A stretch of 64,000 nucleotides of DNA, taken from Paenibacillus sp. JNUCC-31. Lineage in GTDB: Bacteria; Bacillota; Bacilli; Paenibacillales; Paenibacillaceae. The notes beneath the pieces were generated by a model. The model had not been told where the DNA came from. It did no database searches and worked only from the letters and a program-made list of their open reading frames with translations. This document shows positions 9,711-18,243 of this stretch, piece by piece (within the stretch, counting starts at the first letter, position 1; every line of letters begins with the position of its first letter). The stretch is taken from assembly GCF_014844075.1 (NCBI RefSeq), contig NZ_CP062165.1, positions 4,774,001 to 4,838,000 of the forward strand. Reading direction: 5' to 3'. The translations under genes were made by a program, and so were the position numbers.

Positions 9711-9725
9711 AAGTAAGCGCTTCCA
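9711..9725 (+). promoter_or_regulatory. cre-like / LacI-type operator before the importer operon
   Basis: AAGTAAGCGCTTCCA has the palindromic core AAGCGCTT and matches the CcpA consensus WTGNAANCGNWNNCW except at one position. It sits 35 bp upstream of the start codon at 9760, where binding would block transcription. Confidence 0.5.
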
Positions 9726-9759
9726 ATAACATCAATATGAATTCACGGAGGGGTTCAGA

Positions 9760-11571
9760 ATGCGATTTAAGAGAGCTGCCACACCGCTCGTCGCTCTGTT
9801 CATGTCGGTCACATTGTTTGCCGGATGCCAAAATGTTCAGCCACCATCCGTAAGTGAACCACAAGGGACGGTGGATACACCGACCACGACAACCCAGAAT
9901 GAACCTGCACCACAGACCAACAAAGAGACACCACGCAATGAGACCTTGTATATCAACGGGCTGCAATGGGGACCACCAACCAACTTCAATCTGCTGAGCG
10001 GAAATCCTGCATTTCCTGTGAATTACGGCAACTCCAGGGAGTTGGTGTACGAGACGCTGTTCATGGTGAATCAGCTGGACGGCGGCCTTGAACCGCTCTT
10101 GGGCAAGTCGTATGAATGGACGGATGAAACCACACTGCGCATTGAGCTGAATGCGGATGCGAAGTGGAGCGACGGGGCGGCTTTTACAGCAGATGATGTT
10201 GCATACACCTATGAACTGGGCAAAAAATACGATATCAATTGGAGCAGCTTCTGGACCTACATCAGTGAAGTGAAAGCGGATGGAGCGCAGGCTGTGGAAA
10301 TCAAGCTGAACCCTGATAACCCAAACAAGCTGACCGTACTGGATAGCATTGAACTGATTCCGATGCTGCCGAAGCATATCTGGGAAGAGATCGAGAAGAA
10401 GAACAATAATGATCTGACCGCGATTCGTAAAGAGGTTAATGACAATCCGGTGGGTACCGGTGCGTATAAGCTTCATTTTTACAATGACCAGAAAATCACA
10501 ATCATCCGTGACGATAACTACTGGGGGCAAAAGTTGTTCGGCAAGCTGCCTGCACCGAAGTACATCACCCATGTAATCTACAAGGATAATGCCGCAGGTG
10601 ATCTGGCGTTCAAGAGTGGGCAAGTGGACGTCTCCCAGCAGTTTATTCCGCAGGTGTGGAAGATGTGGGAAGGCGGAGCTGCCGTTAAAACGTATTTGAA
10701 GGATGCGCCGTATTATCTGCCAGGTTCCATGCCAAGCATTTTCTTCAATCTGTCCAAAGCCGGACTCGATAACGCTGACGTTCGCCGTGCAATCGCCATG
10801 AGCATCAACTATGAAAAAATCTCGGAGCTGGCCATGAGCGGATATTCCGCACCAATGCAGCCTTCCCTGACCTTGAACTCGGACGCCGAGTCCAAATATA
10901 TTGACCAGGACGCCATCAAGTCGTTGCAATGGACGATGGACATTGAAGGAGCCAACGCCCTGCTCGACAAGATTGGAGCAAAGAAAGGCAAAGATGGCAT
11001 CCGCGTTCTTAACGGCACACGACTTGGACCTTTCGAGATTGAATGTCCTTACGGTTGGTCTGACTGGAATGCTGCTCTGGAGATCGTAGCACAGAGTGCC
11101 AAGGCGATAGGCATTGAGATTCGTACCAAATTCCCGGAATCCCCAGTATGGACCAATGATCTGCAAACCGGCAAATTCGATATCATCATGAACACACCTG
11201 CGGGCGGGGTCAGCCCAAGCCAGCCGTGGAATCGTGCAATGACGATCATGTATTCCAAAGGGGTTGCCCCAATGGGCGAGATGGCATTCTGGAACTGGGG
11301 ACGTTACCAGAATGACCGCGCAGACGCCATCATCGAAGAGATTCCATCCGTGTCCGACGAGGCGAAGCTGAAGTCACTGTACACTGAACTGAATACCATC
11401 TGGCTGAAAGACATCCCTTCCATTCCGCTGATGTACAGACCATGGGTGTTTGACACCGTGAACGAATCGGTCTGGAAAGGCTTCCCGACCGAAGGCGATG
11501 GCACCAACATTCCGCCGCAAATCTCGATGGACGGCGCAGGTATTAAGGCATTGTATCAGATCCACAATTAA
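9760..11571 (+). CDS. ABC importer substrate-binding lipoprotein, family 5 (SBP_bac_5)
   Basis: The 603-residue protein has a lipoprotein signal (MRFKRAATPLVALFMSVTLF, lipobox FAGC, Cys ~23) and a Thr/Pro-rich linker. A cluster-C solute-binding fold follows, with YETLF, WSDGAAFTADDVAYTYEL, NPVGTGAYKL and VRRAIAMSINYEKI. The family carries peptides, nickel or oligosaccharides. The aromatic-rich middle (YGWSDWNAAL) and the neighbouring fructanases favour an oligosaccharide ligand, but this is inference. RBS GGAGGGG precedes ATG 9760. First gene of a five-gene importer; a weak hairpin (TGAAGT/ACTTCA, 11598-11617) follows and may raise its level over the permeases. Confidence 0.9.
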   Translation: MRFKRAATPLVALFMSVTLFAGCQNVQPPSVSEPQGTVDTPTTTTQNEPAPQTNKETPRNETLYINGLQWGPPTNFNLLSGNPAFPVNYGNSRELVYETLFMVNQLDGGLEPLLGKSYEWTDETTLRIELNADAKWSDGAAFTADDVAYTYELGKKYDINWSSFWTYISEVKADGAQAVEIKLNPDNPNKLTVLDSIELIPMLPKHIWEEIEKKNNNDLTAIRKEVNDNPVGTGAYKLHFYNDQKITIIRDDNYWGQKLFGKLPAPKYITHVIYKDNAAGDLAFKSGQVDVSQQFIPQVWKMWEGGAAVKTYLKDAPYYLPGSMPSIFFNLSKAGLDNADVRRAIAMSINYEKISELAMSGYSAPMQPSLTLNSDAESKYIDQDAIKSLQWTMDIEGANALLDKIGAKKGKDGIRVLNGTRLGPFEIECPYGWSDWNAALEIVAQSAKAIGIEIRTKFPESPVWTNDLQTGKFDIIMNTPAGGVSPSQPWNRAMTIMYSKGVAPMGEMAFWNWGRYQNDRADAIIEEIPSVSDEAKLKSLYTELNTIWLKDIPSIPLMYRPWVFDTVNESVWKGFPTEGDGTNIPPQISMDGAGIKALYQIHN

Positions 11572-11660
11572 GGAACTCATATTGAATCAGGATACGATGA
11601 AGTAACATGCCACTTCAGACATAAGGCCCTTATCCGCTAAACTTGGGGGTGCTAAATCCT

Positions 11661-12671
11661 ATGAATGCCTATTCCAGATATGTCGCCAAAAAAGTATTCT
11701 GGTACGGCCTGACCCTGGTCATCGCCATCGGACTGAATTTTATTTTGCCAAGATTGATTGAAGGTAACCCGGTGAGCATGATCGCTTCCAAAATGACGTC
11801 AGGGATGACCGACTCGGATTCCATCAAGCGGGTGTATGAGACGTTTACGGTTGAATTCGGCATTGATCAGCCGCTATGGACCCAATTCGGCATCTATTTA
11901 AAAAATCTGTTCACAGGCAATCTGGGTACGTCTTTCGGATTGTACCCGAAACCTGTGACGGACATTCTGGCCTCCGCCGTCCCGTGGACGGTGGGGCTTC
12001 AACTTCCGGCCATCCTGGTCGGCTGGCTGATTGGCAATTTGCTCGGCGCCATTGCGGCGTACCGAAAGGGTGTTTTTGATAAAGTGCTGTTCCCGGTCGC
12101 GCTGTTTATCAATTCCATTCCTTTTTTTACTCTGGCTATTATTATGCTGTATGTCTTTGCCTTATCACTAAAATGGTTTCCGTTGTCCGGGGGATATGAC
12201 TTCCAGATGGTGCCGCAGCTAAGCTTCGACTTCATTATGTCCGTGGTTCGCCACCATACCTTGCCGTTCCTCTCCATCGTGCTTGTGACCATTGGTGGCC
12301 AGGCCATTGGCATGCGGGAGATGTCCATCTATGAGCTGAATTCAGACTATGTGTTATACAGCAAACTGCTGGGTATTCGCGACGGCCGAATTGCGCGTTA
12401 TGTGTTCCGTAACGCCATGCTGCCGCAAATTACGGGGCTTGCGCTCTCCATCGGTACGATGGTCGGAGGATCACTCATCTGTGAGATTGTCTTCAGTTAC
12501 CCGGGCATCGGCACATGGTTGTTCACGGCCATAAGGCAACTGGATTACCCACTAATCTCGGGGTGTACGCTGTTGATTGCCATTGCTGTATTACTTGCCA
12601 ATTTTACCATTGATGTCATCTATGGCTTCATTGACCCGCGCATCAAGGCTGCTCAAATGGAGGAACAATGA
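11661..12671 (+). CDS. ABC importer permease, DppB/OppB family
   Basis: The 336-residue membrane protein has about six segments and the BPD_transp_1 coupling loop near residues 225-280 ([15 protein letters not shown]). The typical C-terminus [13 protein letters not shown] is present. The start is taken at ATG 11661 because TGGGGGTG lies 10 bases before it; an upstream in-frame TTG at 11643 would sit inside that ribosome site. It pairs with the next permease to form the channel for the substrate delivered by the binding protein at 9760. Confidence 0.9.
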   Translation: MNAYSRYVAKKVFWYGLTLVIAIGLNFILPRLIEGNPVSMIASKMTSGMTDSDSIKRVYETFTVEFGIDQPLWTQFGIYLKNLFTGNLGTSFGLYPKPVTDILASAVPWTVGLQLPAILVGWLIGNLLGAIAAYRKGVFDKVLFPVALFINSIPFFTLAIIMLYVFALSLKWFPLSGGYDFQMVPQLSFDFIMSVVRHHTLPFLSIVLVTIGGQAIGMREMSIYELNSDYVLYSKLLGIRDGRIARYVFRNAMLPQITGLALSIGTMVGGSLICEIVFSYPGIGTWLFTAIRQLDYPLISGCTLLIAIAVLLANFTIDVIYGFIDPRIKAAQMEEQ

Positions 12672-12672
12672 T

Positions 12673-13509
12673 ATGAAGCATTCGATCTCTATTTTGCTGA
12701 AGTCACCCAAATTCATGATCGGTGCGGTGACTTTTGTCGGCATGCTGCTCCTGGTTACGATCTATCCGCTTATCAACCGCAGTGATCCCCTGGAGATGAT
12801 TGCGATGGCATTCCAGCCGCCGGGTGATGGCTTGCTGCTGGGATCGGACAATTTTGGACGGGACATCTTCCTTGAATTGATGTATGGCATCCAAACGTCC
12901 ATACGAGTGGGACTGATTGCGGGTGTGTTTGCGACTGTTATTGGACTCGTTATGGGCCTGGTGTCTGGTTATATCGGAGGGATGCTGGATAACTTTCTGA
13001 CGGCGATCACCAATATTTTCATCGTTATTCCTTCGTTTATCATCCTGATCCTGATCTCGGTCAGCATTGATTCACGCAGCTCTTTGGTGACGGCAATTAT
13101 TATCGGGATAACCAGCTGGCCCTGGACGGCCCGGGCTGTGCGAGCCCAGACGACATCTCTGCGTAGCCGGGATCATGTGCACATTGCGAAAATTTCGGGA
13201 CACAGTACACCGCGGATCATTATCCATGAGATTTTGCCGTATATCGCGTCTTATGTAGTGATGGCTTTTGTGCTCCAGACGGCCTCGGGCATCCTGTCCG
13301 AAGCTTCCATCTCGATGCTGGGACTGGGACCATATAATACGATCTCGCTCGGCATACTGATGAACTGGGCACTGGTCTTTGAAGCGCCAGTAGCGGGGGC
13401 GTGGTGGGCGTTCATTCCTGCAGCGCTGGCCATTGCCGTCATTACCTTCTCGCTTTATCTGATGAATACGGGCATGGACGAAATTTTCAATCCGAAAATA
13501 AGGAGCTAA
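12673..13509 (+). CDS. ABC importer permease, DppC/OppC family
   Basis: The 278-residue permease has N-terminal segment [20 protein letters not shown], the hallmark [22 protein letters not shown], and four more helices with the ATPase-coupling loop near [23 protein letters not shown] 12673 follows GGAGGAACAATGAT, one base after the stop of the upstream permease, so the two are tightly coupled. The frame stays open upstream but there is no ribosome site there. Confidence 0.9.
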   Translation: MKHSISILLKSPKFMIGAVTFVGMLLLVTIYPLINRSDPLEMIAMAFQPPGDGLLLGSDNFGRDIFLELMYGIQTSIRVGLIAGVFATVIGLVMGLVSGYIGGMLDNFLTAITNIFIVIPSFIILILISVSIDSRSSLVTAIIIGITSWPWTARAVRAQTTSLRSRDHVHIAKISGHSTPRIIIHEILPYIASYVVMAFVLQTASGILSEASISMLGLGPYNTISLGILMNWALVFEAPVAGAWWAFIPAALAIAVITFSLYLMNTGMDEIFNPKIRS

Positions 13510-13513
13510 GACC

Positions 13514-14656
13514 ATGAACCAACCTATACTTCAGGTCAGCGGTCTCAAAACCTATTACCGTACCCGGCTCAAGGAGAACGTCTTTGCTGTCGACGGGGTG
13601 GAGTTTGGACTGAACGAGGGGCAGACGCTGGGCATTGCAGGGGAATCGGGCTGTGGCAAATCGACGCTGGCACTCAGCCTGATGGGCTTTTATTTCCCGC
13701 CGCTTCATTATGGCAGTGGTTCGATCCGGATCAATGGTACCGATATTATGCAGCTGAACAAAGAGCAGCTTCGTTCGCGCATTTTGGGCAAGGAAATTGC
13801 CTATATTCCGCAGGCCGCCATGAATGCACTGAACCCAACGCTGCGGATTATCAGGTTTATTGAAGATATCATGAAGGAGCATCGTCCCGAGATGAAGCGG
13901 CCGGATGTACGGAAGATGGCTACCGAGCGATTCCAATCCCTGAATCTGTCGCCGGATGTGCTGGATATGTATCCAAATGAATTGTCCGGCGGCATGAAGC
14001 AGCGAACGGTCATCGCCATCTCAACAATTCTGAATCCGAATGTGCTTATTGCGGATGAACCTACTTCGGCACTGGACGTCACTTCTCAGAAGGCAGTCAT
14101 TCGTCTGTTGAAGGATTTGTTGAAGCGTAAAGTCATCAAATCATTGGTGTTCATCACGCATGAGCTGCCGCTGTTGTACCATGTCACGGATGAAATTATG
14201 GTTATGTATGCCGGGGAGATTGTGGAACGAGGCACAGCAGAGCAGATGATTTTCAATCCGTTGCATCCGTACACCCGCAAGCTGATGGGCTCCATCATTG
14301 TGCCGGAAGAGGGCATGAAGGAGCACAAGCTGGCGGCCATTCCCGGTGCACCACCGAATCTGAAGAATGTGCCGGAAGGCTGTCGCTTCGCAGAGCGCTG
14401 TACACTGGTGACCGACGAGTGCCGCCAGGGCAAAATCGAGAACATTCACGTTGATGGGCGCATATATCGCTGTCTCCTGACCCCGGAGATGCTGGAGCAG
14501 ATCAGGGAGAAGGAGCAGGAGCAGGACGATCACGTAGAACAGAAGCCCGTGAACGAAGAGTCACAGGAAAAGGAACAAAACCAGGAGGAGAACGACTCAC
14601 ACAAAGAAGATGTCCGAGATGATCAAGCTGATACAGACGATATCGCAGACCGATGA
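13514..14656 (+). CDS. ABC importer ATPase, DppD/OppD family, with acidic tail
   Basis: The 380-residue ATPase has Walker [11 protein letters not shown] (~45), signature LSGGMKQR (~157) and Walker [13 protein letters not shown] (~178). The oligopeptide-type C-terminal extension holds four Cys ([14 protein letters not shown]...YRCLL) that may bind an iron-sulfur cluster. Unusually, the last ~55 residues are a highly charged Glu/Asp/Gln/Lys tail beyond the normal end. It works as a heterodimer with the next ATPase. The start at 13514 follows the upstream stop by a few bases. Confidence 0.9.
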   Translation: MNQPILQVSGLKTYYRTRLKENVFAVDGVEFGLNEGQTLGIAGESGCGKSTLALSLMGFYFPPLHYGSGSIRINGTDIMQLNKEQLRSRILGKEIAYIPQAAMNALNPTLRIIRFIEDIMKEHRPEMKRPDVRKMATERFQSLNLSPDVLDMYPNELSGGMKQRTVIAISTILNPNVLIADEPTSALDVTSQKAVIRLLKDLLKRKVIKSLVFITHELPLLYHVTDEIMVMYAGEIVERGTAEQMIFNPLHPYTRKLMGSIIVPEEGMKEHKLAAIPGAPPNLKNVPEGCRFAERCTLVTDECRQGKIENIHVDGRIYRCLLTPEMLEQIREKEQEQDDHVEQKPVNEESQEKEQNQEENDSHKEDVRDDQADTDDIADR

Positions 14657-14716
14657 AATGATTCTTTCTGGGCGTAAATGGCTCGGATCTAGGCTCCCCG
14701 AAAGGAGTGAGGTAGT

Positions 14717-15517
14717 ATGGCGATGGGCAAGGTGCTGATCAGCGGCCGCCATCTGACCAAGGTGTACGGTACAGGCAATCGCAAAAAGGCAGCGGTGGAC
14801 GATGTCAGCTTTGATTTTCATGAAGGGGAGATTATCTCCATTGTAGGAGAGAGCGGCAGCGGCAAGACGACACTTGCCAAAATGATTATGGGATTGCTGA
14901 AGGAAACGGGCGGGGCAATAGAATACGATGGCAAGCCAAGACAGTTGAAGCGGTATCGTGAACGTAAAGCGTATTGGAAGGATATCCAGGCCATTTTCCA
15001 GGACCCGTTCTCTTCGTTCAACGTATTTCACCGGGTGGAGAAACTGCTGGTGGACTGTATCAAACTCCAGGGACTGAAGCTGAACAAGGATGAGGAATAT
15101 GCCAAAATGAAGGAAGCCTGTTCCTTCGTCAACCTGAAGTTTGAGGAATTATACAATAAATATCCGTTTGAGCTGTCCGGTGGACAGATGCAGCGGCTCA
15201 TGATTGCCCGTATTTTCATGCTGCATCCAAAGGTGTTAATTGCCGACGAACCGACGTCCATGGTGGACGCATGCTCTCGTTCAACCATTTTGGATATGCT
15301 GCTGAAGCTTCGTGACGAGAACCGTATGACCATTGTGTTTATTACGCACGATGTGGGTCTGGCTTATTATGTGAGCGACACGATCTGTATTATGGAGCAT
15401 GGACGAATGGTGGAGGCAGGAAGAGCCGAGGAAGTCATTCATCATGCGGAGCATCCCTATACCAAACAATTAATCAATGACGTACCCAAAATTCATTCTC
15501 CCTGGGTGCTCGATTGA
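14717..15517 (+). CDS. ABC importer ATPase, DppF/OppF family
   Basis: The 266-residue ATPase has Walker [13 protein letters not shown] (~44), signature LSGGQMQRL (~154), Walker [13 protein letters not shown] (~174) and the switch His in [12 protein letters not shown]. Most of the C-terminal Cys extension of the DppF type is absent. AAAGGAGTGAGG precedes ATG 14717. It completes the binding protein-permease-permease-ATPase-ATPase operon. Confidence 0.9.
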   Translation: MAMGKVLISGRHLTKVYGTGNRKKAAVDDVSFDFHEGEIISIVGESGSGKTTLAKMIMGLLKETGGAIEYDGKPRQLKRYRERKAYWKDIQAIFQDPFSSFNVFHRVEKLLVDCIKLQGLKLNKDEEYAKMKEACSFVNLKFEELYNKYPFELSGGQMQRLMIARIFMLHPKVLIADEPTSMVDACSRSTILDMLLKLRDENRMTIVFITHDVGLAYYVSDTICIMEHGRMVEAGRAEEVIHHAEHPYTKQLINDVPKIHSPWVLD

Positions 15518-15534
15518 CTCAAATTACACAAATC

Positions 15535-15570
15535 AAGCCCTGGACCGTTTTGAGCGGAACAGGGCTTCTT
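15535..15570 (+). terminator. terminator of the importer operon
   Basis: AAGCCCTG and CAGGGCTT form an 8-bp stem followed by CTTATT, 18 bases after the last ATPase gene. Confidence 0.65.
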
Positions 15571-15594
15571 ATTGTCCAAGATGAAAGGTTCGTT

Positions 15595-15729
15595 TTAGCG
15601 AGTGGGTGGTTGTGGCGTCTGTGCAGACTCTGCTGATGGGGGTGTTGAATGGGTGTGATCTTCCGCGTTATTCTGGTTTGTCTGCTTGCCCGAATAAAAG
15701 TTAATGATATCATCAACCGTAGAAAACAC
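15595..15729 (-). CDS. possible small protein downstream of HU, uncertain
   Basis: A minus-strand frame ending at TAA 15597-15595 encodes FSTVDDIINFYSGKQTNQNN and then a His/Ser/Pro-rich tail. The first in-frame start that can be proposed is GTG 15729 (44 residues), without a good ribosome site. The frame stays open upstream (NNTIGKEVFIQTHNEHFDV) and runs into the end of the HU gene in another frame, with no ATG, GTG or TTG there. It could be a small gene with a rare ATT start, a decayed gene or chance. No family recognised. Confidence 0.25.
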   Translation of the reverse strand: MFSTVDDIINFYSGKQTNQNNAEDHTHSTPPSAESAQTPQPPTR

Positions 15730-15797
15730 GACATTTACATCAAAATGTTCGTTGTGTGTTTGAATAAAAACCTCTTTTCCAATCGTGTTGTTGCTGT

Positions 15798-16070
15798 TTA
15801 GTTCAAAGCTTCTTTCATCGTTAATCCTGCTGTAAATACAGGTACCTTACCTGCGGGAAGTTGAATTTCTTTACCGGTTCTCCGGCTTTTGCCCATACGT
15901 GCTTCACGATTACGCACTTCGAATTTTCCGAATCCAACCAGTTGAACTTCTTTGCCTTCTTTCAAAGCTTCCAAAATGGAATCCAGTACAACGGTTACTG
16001 CTTTTTCAGCGTTCTTTTTGGAGAATCCGCCGTTTTTGGCTACTTCTGTGATCAATTGTTCTTTATCCAT
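15798..16070 (-). CDS. hupB: HU family DNA-binding protein
   Basis: The 90-residue histone-like protein has the standard HU length. MDKEQLITEVAKNGGFSKK is the helical dimerisation part; VGFGKFEVRNREARMGKSRR is the HU signature with the DNA-bending arm, and GKEIQLPAGKVPVFTAG closes the fold. It acts as a dimer that bends and compacts DNA. GAGGT sits 9 bases before ATG 16070. It lies downstream of csp on the same strand but is separated from it by a terminator. Confidence 0.96.
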   Translation of the reverse strand: MDKEQLITEVAKNGGFSKKNAEKAVTVVLDSILEALKEGKEVQLVGFGKFEVRNREARMGKSRRTGKEIQLPAGKVPVFTAGLTMKEALN

Positions 16071-16103
16071 TTGTCATACCTCGCTTTTCGTTATTGGATG
16101 AAA

Positions 16104-16137
16104 TAAAACAAAAAGCTGCCTTGTACAAGGCAGCCTT
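16104..16137 (-). terminator. terminator of the cold-shock gene
   Basis: On the minus strand GGCTGCCTTG and CAAGGCAGC form a stem around TA, followed by TTTTTGTTTT. It ends transcription from csp before the HU gene. Confidence 0.8.
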
Positions 16138-16144
16138 AATATAA

Positions 16145-16345
16145 TTAAACTTTAGTAACGTTCTCAGCCTGTGGACCACGGTTACCTTGAGTTACTTCAA
16201 ATTGAACGCGTTGTCCTTCGTCCAATGTTTTGAAACCGTCGCCTTGAATTGCACTGAAATGAACGAATACGTCTGTTCCTTCTTCAGTTTCGATAAAGCC
16301 AAATCCTTTGTCCGCGTTAAACCATTTCACTGTACCTGTTTGCAT
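16145..16345 (-). CDS. cspB: cold-shock protein (CspA/CspB family)
   Basis: The 66-residue five-strand OB-fold protein has RNP1 KGFGFIE (~13-19) and RNP2 VFVHFSAI (~26-33). It is an RNA chaperone that binds single-stranded RNA/DNA. TTGGAGGAAC precedes ATG 16345. The roughly 150-base AT-rich leader up to the divergent recombinase gene could hold the cold-responsive 5' UTR usual for this family, though no specific fold is shown here. Confidence 0.96.
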   Translation of the reverse strand: MQTGTVKWFNADKGFGFIETEEGTDVFVHFSAIQGDGFKTLDEGQRVQFEVTQGNRGPQAENVTKV

Positions 16346-16440
16346 GTAGTTCCTCCAAAAAATAAGTTTTTAAACGACCATTTTGAAAAGGGTTAATTAG
16401 AAATTAACGCTAATCAGGTATATTCAAACCCACAGACTTG

Positions 16441-16487
16441 ATGTCCGCTAATGTATCGATTAATATGATAATACCATGTCCGCTAAT
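16441..16487. repeat. 12-bp direct repeats before the recombinase gene
   Basis: ATGTCCGCTAAT occurs at 16441-16452 and again at 16476-16487, 35 bp apart; a third partial copy (CGCTAAT) lies near 16407. They sit just upstream of the recombinase ATG region and could be operator half sites or recombinase-binding arms. Confidence 0.55.
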
Positions 16488-16515
16488 ATAAGTCAAGATT
16501 TGGAGGTTTTTTCTA

Positions 16516-17442
16516 TTGGATAAGGGATCTGGTACTTCGCTACAAGGGGAAATGGTTGTTCAGGAATTCATATATATGCTTACAATTCAGGGAGAATTGA
16601 CTCCCAAAACCTTGAAGGAATACGCGAGTGATTTGAAACATTTCACTGAATGGTATAAGGGAAACGATACTCGAAGTGAAGAAATTTCGTTTCGAATCGA
16701 AGACGTGGATACATCGACTTTGGTCAATTACCGGGAAGATTCAGAAAAGGTATTGCAATTGAAACCATCTACCATTAATCGCAGATTGATTACACTCAAG
16801 CGTTTTTTCAAGTGGGCGGTAGCCGAATCCAAAATCAACCTGGATCCTTCCAAACCTCTGAAATTCATTCCGGAAGACAAGGTCAGCCCCCGCAGGATGA
16901 CAACTGCTGAGGAACAATCATTCCTCTTGGCGGTCGAAAACGGCAACTCGCTTCGAGACCGAACCATCCTTACCCTCATGTTTCATACGGGTTTGCGGAC
17001 GATGGAGGTATGCAACCTCGCTCCCGGTGATATTGAATTAGGGAAACGAAGCGGACAACTCACGGTGAGGGCCGATAAACGAAACGGTCAACGGAAAATC
17101 CCGCTGAACATGACATGTATTGCTTTGTTGAAGAGGTATATGGCCGGTCTCGCACCGGATAGCCCTTACCTGTTTCCTTCGGAGAAAACCAGTGATCGCT
17201 TAACAGAGAGGGCGCTGCGCCATTTGATCAAAAAAGTGATGACTACAGCCGGGCTGGAAGGGCTAAGTTCCCATGATCTGCGTCATCGGTTTGGATACGC
17301 CATGGCCGAGCATACACCACTGCATCGCTTGGCAGAAATGATGGGGCATATCAATCCGGATACCACGATGATTTATGTGAAGGGGTTAAATGCCAATTTA
17401 TCTTTGTCAGAAGAAGAGGATGGAGAAACGGAACCACATTAA
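16516..17442 (+). CDS. tyrosine recombinase / integrase (XerC/D-like)
   Basis: The 308-residue protein has an N-terminal SAM-like core-binding domain (~12-110: EFIYMLTIQGELTPKTLKEYASDL) and a C-terminal catalytic domain. Visible catalytic residues: Arg in HTGLRTMEV, Lys in the ADKRNGQRKIP hairpin, HDLRHRFG (His-x-x-Arg), His of GHINPDTT and the nucleophile Tyr in MIYVKG. This is the XerC/XerD or small integrase size. The start is the TTG at 16516 behind TTTGGAGG. No excisionase or att pair is obvious, so it may be a stand-alone resident recombinase rather than part of an active element. Confidence 0.88.
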   Translation: MDKGSGTSLQGEMVVQEFIYMLTIQGELTPKTLKEYASDLKHFTEWYKGNDTRSEEISFRIEDVDTSTLVNYREDSEKVLQLKPSTINRRLITLKRFFKWAVAESKINLDPSKPLKFIPEDKVSPRRMTTAEEQSFLLAVENGNSLRDRTILTLMFHTGLRTMEVCNLAPGDIELGKRSGQLTVRADKRNGQRKIPLNMTCIALLKRYMAGLAPDSPYLFPSEKTSDRLTERALRHLIKKVMTTAGLEGLSSHDLRHRFGYAMAEHTPLHRLAEMMGHINPDTTMIYVKGLNANLSLSEEEDGETEPH

Positions 17443-17495
17443 AGTACATGCAGCACTCTTTATGAGGGATTACGAATGGATATAGGATCAATGAT

Positions 17496-17524
17496 GCCCT
17501 GACCCACTTCAAGTGGATGAGGGC
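17496..17524. terminator. bidirectional hairpin between convergent genes
   Basis: GCCCT...CCCACTT and AAGTGG...AGGGC form an interrupted stem between the recombinase gene and the minus-strand hypothetical gene. The right end is followed by TGTTTGG. Confidence 0.4.
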
Positions 17525-18030
17525 TGTTTGGTTATCCAAGAATGACGTACATCCCATTCAGGTTTGTTATTTTCATTGATTTGCAATCCTGATGTGATAA
17601 TGGCGTAGGTTCCATCATGCTTTTCCCAAAAAAGTATCGCCTTTGTATGATCGGGATGTAAAAGCAAGGCAGGCATGATATCTCCGGTTTCCAGCATGGT
17701 TCTTCGTTCGTTACTGTAATAGGCAGCGATGAAGGAAGAGTGCTCTTGATGGGGAAGGCTGTTTAATGAATCCTCCAAGCTGTAAAACAGTTTCCAATCA
17801 GTTATATTCTCATTTTCACTGTTCTCATTTAGAGTGCTACGTATTGCCTCTATTCCTCCGCTCCATGATGTTGTTAACTTCTCCTGAAGTTCATGAGGTT
17901 GGTTCTCCCAGCGTGAAGACTCGGTGGATGTTTCTAATCGATCGGTTCGAATTGTCTCCGTGATTGCACCGCTGCAAATTAATATTGCGGCAATACCGGT
18001 CGTTATCATTCCGGATTTCAAGTAATTCAT
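17509..18030 (-). CDS. hypothetical exported or membrane-anchored protein
   Basis: The 173-residue product has an N-terminal hydrophobic stretch (SGMITTGIAAILICSGAIT, ~6-24) that reads as a signal anchor or signal peptide, then a soluble domain. The middle (HQEHSSFIAAYYSNERRTML) and end (LFWEKHDGTYAIITSGLQI) resemble small extracellular sensing or stress proteins of bacilli, but I do not recognise a family. It converges on the recombinase gene. Codon pattern and the upstream GGAG support it being real. Confidence 0.7.
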   Translation of the reverse strand: MNYLKSGMITTGIAAILICSGAITETIRTDRLETSTESSRWENQPHELQEKLTTSWSGGIEAIRSTLNENSENENITDWKLFYSLEDSLNSLPHQEHSSFIAAYYSNERRTMLETGDIMPALLLHPDHTKAILFWEKHDGTYAIITSGLQINENNKPEWDVRHSWITKQPSST

Positions 18031-18126
18031 CAGTTAATAGACTCCTATTCTATTTCATAATTAACTCCTTTCTATAATTTACCATATATTTGTTTGTGAG
18101 TGCTCACATCAATCTTATCACCTTAA

Positions 18127-18141
18127 AAGTAAGCGATTACA
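18127..18141 (+). promoter_or_regulatory. cre-like site before the YesN/YesM operon
   Basis: AAGTAAGCGATTACA matches the CcpA consensus WTGNAANCGNWNNCW with one mismatch and contains a GTAA/TTAC inverted repeat. It lies about 100 bp upstream of the start at 18244. It would put the sugar-sensing operon under catabolite control. Confidence 0.45.
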
Positions 18142-18243
18142 TAATTAAATTTATATTGTATATTATGATGGCAACCTTGGATCGTATCGACATATACATT
18201 ATTGCTTGGGCTTATGGCCCCTTAAATAAAGGAGGAATCTGAC

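Noticed and set aside
9709..11166. 485-codon open frame on the minus strand opposite the family 5 binding protein
   Set aside because: No ribosome site, odd composition, and the plus-strand frame is a clear binding protein with signal peptide. Long antisense frames are expected from its codon bias.
15519..15734. 71-codon minus-strand frame below the HU gene
   Set aside because: Arg/His/Pro-rich, without a ribosome site, crosses the importer terminator; another frame in the same DNA looks more protein-like.
16346..16515. csp leader considered as a riboswitch
   Set aside because: AT-rich and long enough for a cold-shock leader, but no conserved riboswitch core can be picked out by eye.
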